This document shows positions 1 through 6,187 of a stretch of 6,763 bases of DNA, in pieces. Source of the DNA: Acidobacteriaceae bacterium (GTDB lineage: Bacteria; Acidobacteriota; Terriglobia; Terriglobales; Acidobacteriaceae); NCBI GenBank assembly GCA_003168235.1, contig PMSZ01000307.1:1-6763 (forward strand), read 5' to 3'. Under the pieces are notes generated by a model. It was given only the letters and a program-made list of their open reading frames with translations. It was not told the DNA's origin and searched no databases. Made by a program: the position numbers and the translations under genes. The stretch's first letter is position 1, and every line of letters starts with the position of its first letter.

Positions 1-1169
1 ATCTTCTTGGAAAGCTCCTCGATAAATTCAGGACGCTCCGGACGCGGCCCGACGAACGCCATATCGCCTTTGAGCACGCACCACAGTTGCGGGATCTCAT
101 CCAGCCGCGACGTCCGCAGAAACTTGCCCACGCGAGTCACGCGCGGGTCGTTGTTGGCCGCCCATTGCGCGCCGGTCCCAGACTCGGCATCCTGCCGCAT
201 GGTGCGGAACTTCACTACCTTGAAAAGCTTCCCGCCCTTTCCCACGCGCGTCTGGGTGTAAAACACCGGCCCCTTCGAATCGAGACGGATGGCAAGCATG
301 ATAAAAGGCAGAAGTGGCAGCGTGAGCAGAAGACCGATCAGCGAAATGAAGATGGAAAGCACGCGGCGCACGAATAGAAACATCGGGCTGCGGCGAAAGC
401 CCTCGCTGAATACCAGCCAGCTTGGGTTGAGGTTTTCAACTTCGATTTTGCCGGAGATTTTTTCCAGCCACGAAGTGGCCTCTTCGACCTTTACGCCCTG
501 CATGCGCAGTTCGAGCAGTTCTTCCATGGGAATCGTGCCGCGGCGATCGGCCACGGCGACAATCACGCGGTGCACTTTCTGGGTCTCGACCACCTTCATC
601 AAATGGGCCGCGACGGAATCGCGCGTGACCTCGCCCTCGAGTTTGCCCGTCCAGCTGGCGATCTCGACGCCACTCTCAGGATTCTGGCGCAAGCCCTGCA
701 CCAGCCGCTGCGCGCGCTCGCCAGTGCCGAGAACATAAACGCGTTCGACCAGGATCGGTAACTGCACCAGCCAGCCATAACCGAGCCGCCATCCGGAAAG
801 TGCCAGCGCCACGATGAATAGCCCGAGGGCCATTGAACTGCCACTCAGCAGGTAGTTGGGACGGAAATAGCTGATGGCAGCGGTAACGAAGGCCAGCACG
901 CCCGGCACCATGAGCAAACGGAAATAGAGTTCTCCGCGGGTGTTCAAGCGGGCGGTATCGTAGAGATCGAACCAGTGCGAGCACAGCAATACGACCCCGG
1001 TAAAAATGAAGAGCTTGTACCATCCGCCCTCATAGTTGAGCACCAGGTAGCTGTCGTCCCGAAGCACCACCCATGCCGCCACCAGGAACGAGGTCCATAC
1101 AATCAGGGCCTCTCCCAGCAGCAGGATGAGCGTTCGAATCGGGTAATAAACGTGAAAGAGCCGAATCAA
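1..1169 (-). CDS. Undecaprenyl-phosphate sugar phosphotransferase (EpsB-like, XrtA-type), C-terminus outside
   Basis: Inner-membrane enzyme that transfers a sugar phosphate from a UDP-sugar to undecaprenyl phosphate, the first step of repeat-unit assembly. 389 residues are visible; recalled relatives are near 460-470, so roughly 75 are missing past position 1. The N-terminus MIRLFHVYYPIRTLILLLGE resembles EpsB-type transferases. Four membrane helices are suggested at about 13-36, 53-69, 84-101 and 113-135. A Rossmann-like domain follows (VYVLGTGERAQRL, 144-156; RVIVAVADRRG, 201-211). A further membrane helix at about 270-293 leads into the catalytic domain: GPVFYTQTRVGKGG (300-313), FKVVKFRTM (316-324), NDPRVTRVGKFLR (340-352) and RLDEIPQLW (355-363), then GDMAFVGPRPERPEF (368-382). 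Cys364 replaces the Asn usual in LWNVL. The start codon is TTG, 17 nt after the kinase stop. The sugar is unknown; glucose or galactose is typical. Confidence 0.93.
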   Translation of the reverse strand, partial: MIRLFHVYYPIRTLILLLGEALIVWTSFLVAAWVVLRDDSYLVLNYEGGWYKLFIFTGVVLLCSHWFDLYDTARLNTRGELYFRLLMVPGVLAFVTAAISYFRPNYLLSGSSMALGLFIVALALSGWRLGYGWLVQLPILVERVYVLGTGERAQRLVQGLRQNPESGVEIASWTGKLEGEVTRDSVAAHLMKVVETQKVHRVIVAVADRRGTIPMEELLELRMQGVKVEEATSWLEKISGKIEVENLNPSWLVFSEGFRRSPMFLFVRRVLSIFISLIGLLLTLPLLPFIMLAIRLDSKGPVFYTQTRVGKGGKLFKVVKFRTMRQDAESGTGAQWAANNDPRVTRVGKFLRTSRLDEIPQLWCVLKGDMAFVGPRPERPEFIEELSKK

Positions 1170-1174
1170 TGGGG

Positions 1175-1178
1175 CCTC
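1175..1178 (-). promoter_or_regulatory. Ribosome binding site that supports a TTG start
   Basis: GAGG on the minus strand, 5 nt before TTG at 1169. The sugar transferase frame has a stop (TGA) at 1182-1184, and TTG is the only usual start codon between that stop and the conserved IRLFHVYYP sequence. Confidence 0.65.
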
Positions 1179-1186
1179 GGTTCATC

Positions 1187-2125
1187 TCAGGCAGGGCTGC
1201 TCACGGCCTCGCCGTAATAGTATTTGGAACGCTGCGACTTGTCGGACGGGGCGCCATTCAGCACCACGCCGAGCAGCAGTTTGTCGGGGAACTCCTCGCG
1301 CGCGCGCAAAGCCAGATCGGAAGGCGTCACCGCCGAGCGCACCACCATCAGAATGCCATCGCAGGCGCCCGCGACCAGCGTCGCGTCAGATACCGGGATG
1401 ACCGGCGACGAATCGATAATGATCCAGTCAAACAACGGCTCGACCCGCTGCAGGAACAGTTTCAGGCGGCCGTTGGCCAGCAGTTCAGGGGCGCTGGCAA
1501 CGCTCTTTCCCGCGGGCAGGAAGAACAGGTTTTCCATAGCCCCGCGCTGCAGCCCGGCGAACTCGTCGATTTCCCCCAACAGGTAGTCAGACAATCCAGG
1601 AGACTGCGTCGCTCCGAGATGGCGATGCAAGCCGGGATTGCGCAGATCGGCATCGATGAGCAGCGCGCGCCGTCCATGCTGCCGCACCAGGACCTGGGCG
1701 AGATTGGCCGATACGAACGTCTTGCCTTCCTTGGGCAGCGCACTCGTCACCAGCAGCCGCTTCAGTGGCATCTTCTCGCGGATCTGATAAAGCCGGGAAC
1801 GCAGCGTGCGGAACTCTTCCGCGCCCAGCCGGCTGTCGTCCTGTTCGAAGAACAGCATGGTTTTCTGGTCCGGACTCCACGCGCTCTGCGGGCAGCGTGC
1901 GACCAGCGCTTCGTAATTCAACGCGGAGCCCATATTCAGCCCTGACGCCGTGTTGGGCATGCCGCCGTTTCCGGCGGACGCCATCGGAGTCTGCAGCAGA
2001 GGCATGGCTTCGCCCTGCGCGTCCTGCTGAAATGGTGGTTGGTCGTAAGCGGGCTCGACGTGCGTCCCCGTGGAAGTGGCTCTTTCTTGTTCGGCGCGTT
2101 TTAAGGCGTCATGGATGCGGCTCAT
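1187..2125 (-). CDS. BY-type protein tyrosine kinase (CpsD/CapB-like) of EPS locus
   Basis: Cytoplasmic autokinase that, together with the chain-length determinant, regulates polysaccharide assembly; the pair is a split version of Wzc. The protein has 312 residues. It starts with a short charged helix (MSRIHDALKRAEQERA), then a low-complexity Gly/Pro/Gln linker to about residue 65. EEFRTLRSRLY (103-113) is the conserved oligomerisation segment. Walker A is ALPKEGKT (129-136, Lys135). Walker A' is LLIDADLRNP (155-164, Asp158 and Asp160). Walker B is IIIDSSPV (235-242, Asp238). The C-terminus has three adjacent tyrosines (302-304, KYYYGEA), the probable autophosphorylation cluster, shorter than the clusters of E. 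coli Wzc or Etk. No membrane helix is present. The start is set by the ATGA overlap and a strong ribosome site. All catalytic motifs are intact. A ParA/MinD-type ATPase is less likely, given the A' motif and tyrosine tail. Confidence 0.95.
   Translation of the reverse strand: MSRIHDALKRAEQERATSTGTHVEPAYDQPPFQQDAQGEAMPLLQTPMASAGNGGMPNTASGLNMGSALNYEALVARCPQSAWSPDQKTMLFFEQDDSRLGAEEFRTLRSRLYQIREKMPLKRLLVTSALPKEGKTFVSANLAQVLVRQHGRRALLIDADLRNPGLHRHLGATQSPGLSDYLLGEIDEFAGLQRGAMENLFFLPAGKSVASAPELLANGRLKLFLQRVEPLFDWIIIDSSPVIPVSDATLVAGACDGILMVVRSAVTPSDLALRAREEFPDKLLLGVVLNGAPSDKSQRSKYYYGEAVSSPA
2122..2125 (-). other. ATGA stop/start overlap joining ATPase and kinase genes
   Basis: The kinase ATG (2125-2123) overlaps the ATPase TGA (2124-2122) by the shared ATGA. 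This points to translational coupling, so the two proteins are probably made in linked amounts. Confidence 0.9.
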
Positions 2126-3075
2126 AATTTCCTTTCCTTGGGGAGATCTTGTGGTTCCGATTGGCGCAGCCGGTCGGCCAAGGTCGCCAGCGTGCGTAGA
2201 GCTTCAACCAGATCGAATTTGTCGGAGGCCGGGACCGGCGCCGTCATCGCCGCGGCAGCGTTGCCATCGGCCAGATCGAAATCGCGCGCGACCGAATCGA
2301 CAACGTCGACGGCGACCGTCTTTTTCTGATCGACGAACGCGCTCACCAGGCAATGCTCGCAGAGCAAGTTCACGATGCGCGGAATGCCCTGCGAATAACG
2401 GAAAAGCGCCAGGATCGAGTCGGAATCGAAAATCGGCTCGCCATTCGAACCCGCGATGCGCAGACGCTGGACGACGTAGGACCGGGTCTCCTCAAGATTC
2501 AGAGGATGCGTCTTGGCCCGCAGCGTCAGGCGCTGACGGAGCTGGCGCAACTGCGGCTGCTTCAGCCGTTGTTCAAGTTCAGGCTGCCCCACCAGGACGA
2601 TCTGCAACAGCTTCTCGGTGAAGGTCTCGAGATTGGTGAGCATGCGGATTTCTTCCAGCACTTCATCGGTCAGGTTCTGCGCCTCGTCCACCACCAGCAC
2701 TGCCGTTTCGCCCGCGCGATAACGATCCAGCAGCCAGTTATAAAGACGCTGCAAAAGTTGGCTCTTCGATTGGCCCTCGCAGGGAATGCCGAAATCGGCC
2801 ATCATGAAATCCAGAAACTGCGACGTATCCATGCGCGAGTTGAAGATGAAGGCGGTCGCCACTTGCTGCAGGCGCAGCCACTCCATCAATTTATTGATCA
2901 GCGTCGTTTTGCCTGTGCCCACCTCGCCCGTCAGCAACACGAAACCCTTGCGACTCTGGATGCCGTAGGTAAGACAAGCCAGCGCCTCCTCGGTGTGCCG
3001 CGTCAGAAACAGGTAGCGCGGGTCCGGATTGACGTTGAACGGATTGGCACGAAGTCCAAAAAATTCTTTATACAT
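2122..3075 (-). CDS. ExeA-like AAA ATPase of XrtA-type EPS locus
   Basis: Cytoplasmic AAA-type ATPase related to the general secretion protein ExeA/GspA. Its role in EPS loci is not settled. The 317-residue protein opens with MYKEFFGLRANPFNVNPDPR, the signature N-terminus of this family. Walker A is GEVGTGKT (50-57, Lys56). Walker B is VLVVDEAQ (126-133, Asp130-Glu131). The sensor-1 region is LQIVLVGQPEL (157-167), and the sensor-2-like segment GIPRIVNLLC (230-239) carries Arg233. All core motifs are intact, so it should bind and hydrolyse ATP. From about residue 250 there is an extra tail, including an Ala/Pro linker (273-283) and a short amphipathic helix. No ExeA-type peptidoglycan-binding domain or membrane helix is seen. 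The ribosome site is weak (GCGAGAAT before the ATG), so translation may depend on the upstream gene 23 nt away. Its stop overlaps the kinase start. Confidence 0.93.
   Translation of the reverse strand: MYKEFFGLRANPFNVNPDPRYLFLTRHTEEALACLTYGIQSRKGFVLLTGEVGTGKTTLINKLMEWLRLQQVATAFIFNSRMDTSQFLDFMMADFGIPCEGQSKSQLLQRLYNWLLDRYRAGETAVLVVDEAQNLTDEVLEEIRMLTNLETFTEKLLQIVLVGQPELEQRLKQPQLRQLRQRLTLRAKTHPLNLEETRSYVVQRLRIAGSNGEPIFDSDSILALFRYSQGIPRIVNLLCEHCLVSAFVDQKKTVAVDVVDSVARDFDLADGNAAAAMTAPVPASDKFDLVEALRTLATLADRLRQSEPQDLPKERKL
2130..2139 (-). promoter_or_regulatory. Double Shine-Dalgarno for the kinase inside the ATPase gene
   Basis: AAGGAAAGGA on the minus strand contains two AAGGA units, 9 nt and 4 nt before the kinase ATG at 2125. 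It lies inside the last codons of the ATPase (Lys-Glu-Arg-Lys-Leu). It is the strongest ribosome site in the window and confirms the kinase start. Confidence 0.75.
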
Positions 3076-3098
3076 ATTCTCGCTCTAAACGCCTTGCG

Positions 3099-4694
3099 TT
3101 AAACCCCGACGTGCTCGTGCTCTTCTTTCCCCCCGGAATCGCCCCGGCCCCAGAAGCGCCGGCGGCCGTTGCCGTTGACAGACGCGTCATCCTCGTCGTC
3201 CCCACCCACCCAGGGCACGGCAATCAGCAGAGGCAGGTCCGTGCTGGCGGCAGCATCTTTTTCGGTACGAATCGACTTGTCGCTAAACTCCAAAATCACC
3301 GCGATCAGGATGCCGAACGCAAAGCCCACGCCCAGGCCGGCGCCGGCCAGAAGCGGACGGACCGGGAAACTCGGACTGTCGGACAAGCTGGCCAGGACGG
3401 CAATGTGCATCTGCTCGCCTTCTTGCGCGGTTTCCATGTTCGTGCCCAGTTCGGCGGCAGTTTTCTTGGCCAGCAGGTCCCGATAAAACGCCTGCGCGGT
3501 ATCGTTGTCGCGCGTCAGCACCTTGTATTCCTCCTCGATGTTCGGACTCATGGAGGTGCGGGCCTGGTAGATATTGATCGCGCTTTGCAGCTTCTTCTGG
3601 TCTTGCGTCGCCTGGTCGATCGAGTCCTGATACTGGTGGATCTGCAGGCGGATCGCCCGGATCTCGGGCGGCTCGGAATTGTTAGCGCTCACGCTGGTGT
3701 CGCCGCTCGACGCGCCGTTGGCGGCGGCCGCCGCGGCCGCATTGACCTCTTTCAGTTTCTTCTCGACCTCGGCAATGTCGGCCTTGGTCTTGATCACATC
3801 TGGATAATCGTCGGTATAGCGCGCCTGCAACTGCAGCAACTGCCCTTGCAACTGCGTCAATTCCTGTTGCAGGGTCTGCGGATTGGTGCTGGAGAGAGAA
3901 GTCTTCCAGGTAGAGATCTGCTGCGCCAGCATGCTTTGCGCGTAAGTCCGGTCCTGCTGGGCGCGAGCCAGCGTCTGCGTGGTGGCATCAAGCTGCGAGT
4001 TCAGCGACATCAACATGCGCATGTTGTTGTCGACGTCGGTCGGCAACTGCCCCATGTATTGCTTCTTGAAGGCAGCGAGTTTGGCATCCTGCTCGTCTAC
4101 CGTATGCTTGGCTTCGTCCAGTTGGCGGGTAAGAAAATCGGTCGTGCCCTGCGCGACTTCGGAACGCGACTTCAGATTCTGCGTCACCATCAGCGAGGTC
4201 AAGGCATTACAGATTTTCTGCGCGCGCACGCCGTTGCTGTCGGTGTAGATGACATTGAACCCGGGCAACGGCTCGTTGCTGGCCGACGGCTTCTTCTTGG
4301 TCGCAGGTTCGCTGGCCACGGCCTGGCTCATGGTTGTGATCACCGGTTCGACCTGCATGCCCTGCTGGATCTGCCCGACGAGTTTGGCCTCCTGGTCGAG
4401 TGGGACCAGACCGAGATCGTGAACCACCGGACGAAGAACGTTGGGGCTCAGGATCTCCTGGCTCAGGGTGTTCACCCGCTGGGTAAAGTCCTGCGTGATC
4501 ACCGGCGCAACGTAAGCGTCGGGCACCTTCTGGCCTTCCACCAGGACCGTGGCGGTGGAGGTGTATCTCGGCGGCAGCGCGTAGGAAACCAGGAAACCGG
4601 TCAGGGGCGCCACCAGGGCTGGGATCAAAATAACCTTCAGGCGCCGCCGCAGCATTGCCAGATAATCGTCCATCGTTAATTCGCGATTTGCCAT
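3099..4694 (-). CDS. Polysaccharide chain-length determinant (Wzz/GumC family, XrtA-type)
   Basis: Inner-membrane co-polymerase that sets chain length and links polymerisation to export. It is 531 residues long. The Wzz domain begins MANRELTMDDYLAMLRRR, with a first membrane helix at about residues 21-41, followed by the typical RYTSTATVLVEG strand. A long periplasmic region with Gln/Leu-rich coiled-coil stretches (about 180-315 and 355-410) follows, interrupted by seven alanines (319-325) and a Gly/Ser/Asn linker. The conserved GNVR-like end is present: a Pro-rich SPSFPVRP segment (440-447) before the second membrane helix (448-470). The cytoplasmic tail (471-531) is charged, with acidic GDDEDD near residue 500 and a basic RRRFWGRG patch; it holds no kinase domain. 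The kinase is a separate gene downstream, giving a split Wzc arrangement. GGTGA lies 6 nt before the ATG. Family is certain; the XrtA subtype is inferred from gene context. Confidence 0.95.
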   Translation of the reverse strand: MANRELTMDDYLAMLRRRLKVILIPALVAPLTGFLVSYALPPRYTSTATVLVEGQKVPDAYVAPVITQDFTQRVNTLSQEILSPNVLRPVVHDLGLVPLDQEAKLVGQIQQGMQVEPVITTMSQAVASEPATKKKPSASNEPLPGFNVIYTDSNGVRAQKICNALTSLMVTQNLKSRSEVAQGTTDFLTRQLDEAKHTVDEQDAKLAAFKKQYMGQLPTDVDNNMRMLMSLNSQLDATTQTLARAQQDRTYAQSMLAQQISTWKTSLSSTNPQTLQQELTQLQGQLLQLQARYTDDYPDVIKTKADIAEVEKKLKEVNAAAAAAANGASSGDTSVSANNSEPPEIRAIRLQIHQYQDSIDQATQDQKKLQSAINIYQARTSMSPNIEEEYKVLTRDNDTAQAFYRDLLAKKTAAELGTNMETAQEGEQMHIAVLASLSDSPSFPVRPLLAGAGLGVGFAFGILIAVILEFSDKSIRTEKDAAASTDLPLLIAVPWVGGDDEDDASVNGNGRRRFWGRGDSGGKEEHEHVGV

Positions 4695-4700
4695 AACTGT

Positions 4701-4705
4701 TCACC
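4701..4705 (-). promoter_or_regulatory. Ribosome binding site for the chain-length determinant
   Basis: GGTGA on the minus strand, 6 nt before the ATG at 4694. It supports that start, which also matches the usual N-terminus of the Wzz domain. Confidence 0.5.
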
Positions 4706-4733
4706 AATCCGGCCGTTTTCAGCGGCCAAAAAA

Positions 4734-6146
4734 TTATTCGATCCTTGTCGGCTTCGGATGCCACTCCAACCCAAGGCTTCCGCTCTGCCGCTGGGCACTT
4801 CTGCCGCAACTGGCGTCTGGCGCGCAGGTATAACTGCTGAAAATGTCCTCGCCAAAGCGATATGCGGCAATGAACTCGTAGGTGCGGCCCAGGTGCTTGC
4901 GAAAAATGGTGGAGACATACATGTCGTTGTAGCTGTTCGCACTGATGCCACCACCCTGGATTTTTGCGTTGTGGGAGAAGCCGAGATCGCCAAAAAACTC
5001 CCACGTGCGCCCCAGCGGGCGGTTATATCCAAGCCGCGCCGTTTGCACATCGGCCCCGGCATATAAGCCTGAACCTGGAGAAACAAATTTTTCGTAGGAA
5101 GCCAGAACCGACGCATGCCCCATCTTGTAGCGGAGTTGGACCCGCGCGCTCAACGACAGATATGATTCGTAGCCGCCCTCTTCCAGGCTGATGTATTCCG
5201 GACCGGCTCCGACGATCAGGTTTAACCGTCCCGTGATGGTGTGGCTCCAGCGCAAGTTCACGATGTTCACGTAAATCTGGCCACCGGTATTTTGCGGAAA
5301 CTGGATCAGCTGAAACGCGTACACCAACCCAAGCTGATCGTGGCGGCGCAACAAATGGCTGTAGCCGGCCTCGATGGTGAACTGGTCGCTGTTGATGAGA
5401 AGATGCGTGGGATCGAAGAAGTGAGCGTCGCTGAATCCCGCAGCAAACGTGATTGCGGCCACCGGGCTAATGGCCTGCACCGCATCCAGGATCGCGGTAT
5501 TGGCCAACCTGGGAACATCTCCCACCGCGCCGAACAAACCACTGCCGAAAGGGTGGGCGCCGGGGATACCACCTCCAGCAAACCCTGTGCCGCCGCCGTT
5601 GGCAATACCAAATCCCGGAGCGCCGCCAAAGGTGCCGATTTCGAAGGAACCGTCGGGCAGATAAGTGAACGAGTCTCGTATGGCCATCGTGCCCGTCCGC
5701 CAGCGCGTTACTCCCTCAAATCCGACAGCTTCCAATTGCCTTATATCGCTCGGGTTGTTGTAGAACGCTCCGCCTCCCAGATACTCAAGAAAAAGGTCGC
5801 TCTTCGACCAGAATTTCTGCAAGTCAAAAGCTCCGATTACCCGCGTGATCGACTGCAGACCGCGGTAGTCGAGTTGATTGGCTCCGTTGGTGTCCGCCGA
5901 TTCGCTCACTTGCAAGGCGGGAGAGATGAAGCTGCGGCTCGAACTGCGCAGGTCGAGTGAAGGCTCGTCCAACCCGGTCACGGGCGGGTTCTCCGGATTC
6001 AGCACCGGTGCCGTCTGGCCGAAGGCCGGTGCCGGCGTGGTGTCCGGAGTGGAGTCCGGCGGCGTCTGCGGACTGCTCTGCGCCGCCATACCGAGGCTCA
6101 TGCCAGAAACCAGCAGCGCCAACCGGATTATTTGCTTTGTCGACAT
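4734..6146 (-). CDS. Secreted outer-membrane beta-barrel-like protein of the EPS locus
   Basis: A 470-residue protein of unknown exact function, probably an outer-membrane barrel that assists polysaccharide export. Residues 1-22 form a signal peptide (MSTKQIIRLALLVSGMSLGM, then AA before Q23). Residues 24-62 are a Pro/Thr-rich linker. From about residue 90 on, the sequence has amphipathic, aromatic-rich alternating stretches typical of transmembrane beta strands, for example FTIEAGYSHLL, LGLVYAFQLIQF, RLNLIVGAGPEYISL, ASVLASYEKFV and TYEFIAAYRFG. A Gly-rich insert covers residues 171-206, and two cysteines (441, 447) lie in the loop before the last strand. The reading frame stays open up to 6620, but that extension runs out of frame across the export gene. 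The start is fixed by the signal peptide and by GGGTGA 5 nt before the ATG. A GTG three codons upstream (6155), with GAGGG 9 nt before it, is a possible alternative. It lies between export and chain-length genes, with short gaps on both sides. It may correspond to the uncharacterised outer-membrane protein often seen in XrtA loci, but I cannot confirm homology. Confidence 0.82.
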   Translation of the reverse strand: MSTKQIIRLALLVSGMSLGMAAQSSPQTPPDSTPDTTPAPAFGQTAPVLNPENPPVTGLDEPSLDLRSSSRSFISPALQVSESADTNGANQLDYRGLQSITRVIGAFDLQKFWSKSDLFLEYLGGGAFYNNPSDIRQLEAVGFEGVTRWRTGTMAIRDSFTYLPDGSFEIGTFGGAPGFGIANGGGTGFAGGGIPGAHPFGSGLFGAVGDVPRLANTAILDAVQAISPVAAITFAAGFSDAHFFDPTHLLINSDQFTIEAGYSHLLRRHDQLGLVYAFQLIQFPQNTGGQIYVNIVNLRWSHTITGRLNLIVGAGPEYISLEEGGYESYLSLSARVQLRYKMGHASVLASYEKFVSPGSGLYAGADVQTARLGYNRPLGRTWEFFGDLGFSHNAKIQGGGISANSYNDMYVSTIFRKHLGRTYEFIAAYRFGEDIFSSYTCAPDASCGRSAQRQSGSLGLEWHPKPTRIE

Positions 6147-6151
6147 GATTT

Positions 6152-6157
6152 TCACCC
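6152..6157 (-). promoter_or_regulatory. Ribosome binding site for the barrel protein
   Basis: GGGTGA on the minus strand lies 5 nt upstream of the ATG at 6146. A second candidate, GAGGG at 6165-6169, would suit the in-frame GTG at 6155 (9-nt spacing). The two starts differ by three residues, and both leave the signal peptide intact. Confidence 0.5.
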
Positions 6158-6171
6158 GTGCGATCCCTCGT

Positions 6172-6187
6172 AGGGACAATTGTCCCT
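6172..6187. repeat. Perfect 16-bp palindrome in the intergenic gap
   Basis: AGGGACAATTGTCCCT equals its own reverse complement over all 16 bases. It sits immediately after the stop codon of the export gene and 25 nt before the ATG of the next gene. As DNA it could be a site for a dimeric regulator. As RNA it could fold into a 6-bp stem with an AATT loop. No T-run follows on the minus strand, so it is not a standard Rho-independent terminator. Function is unknown. Confidence 0.6.

Noticed and set aside
1169..1945. 258-codon plus-strand open frame opposite the kinase gene
   Set aside because: Same codon register and same cause as the frame opposite the chain-length gene; the minus strand has all the BY-kinase motifs.
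2353..3102. 249-codon plus-strand open frame opposite the ATPase gene
   Set aside because: Mirror of the real ATPase frame in the same register, with no recognisable domain.
3088..3102. Small hairpin AACGC/GCGTT at the end of the chain-length gene
   Set aside because: Stem of 5 bp with a 3-nt loop and no T-run; too weak to call a terminator or attenuator.
3111..4679. 522-codon open frame on the plus strand opposite the chain-length gene
   Set aside because: It is in exact codon register with the real minus-strand gene. It stays open because that gene avoids TTA, CTA and TCA codons. The product is Arg/Gln/His-rich with no family resemblance, while the minus strand encodes a clear Wzz/GumC protein.
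4711..4727. Inverted repeat GGCCG/CGGCC with a 7-nt loop in the gap before the chain-length gene
   Set aside because: The stem is only 5 bp. On the minus strand the T-run comes before, not after, the stem, so it does not fit a Rho-independent terminator; such short stems are expected by chance in GC-rich DNA.
4207..5004. 265-codon minus-strand open frame spanning the barrel and chain-length genes
   Set aside because: It is out of frame with both real genes, and its product is low-complexity Arg/Gly/Pro-rich sequence.
5241..5960. 239-codon plus-strand open frame opposite the barrel gene
   Set aside because: Also in register with the minus-strand gene, no recognisable domain, and no convincing ribosome site seen.
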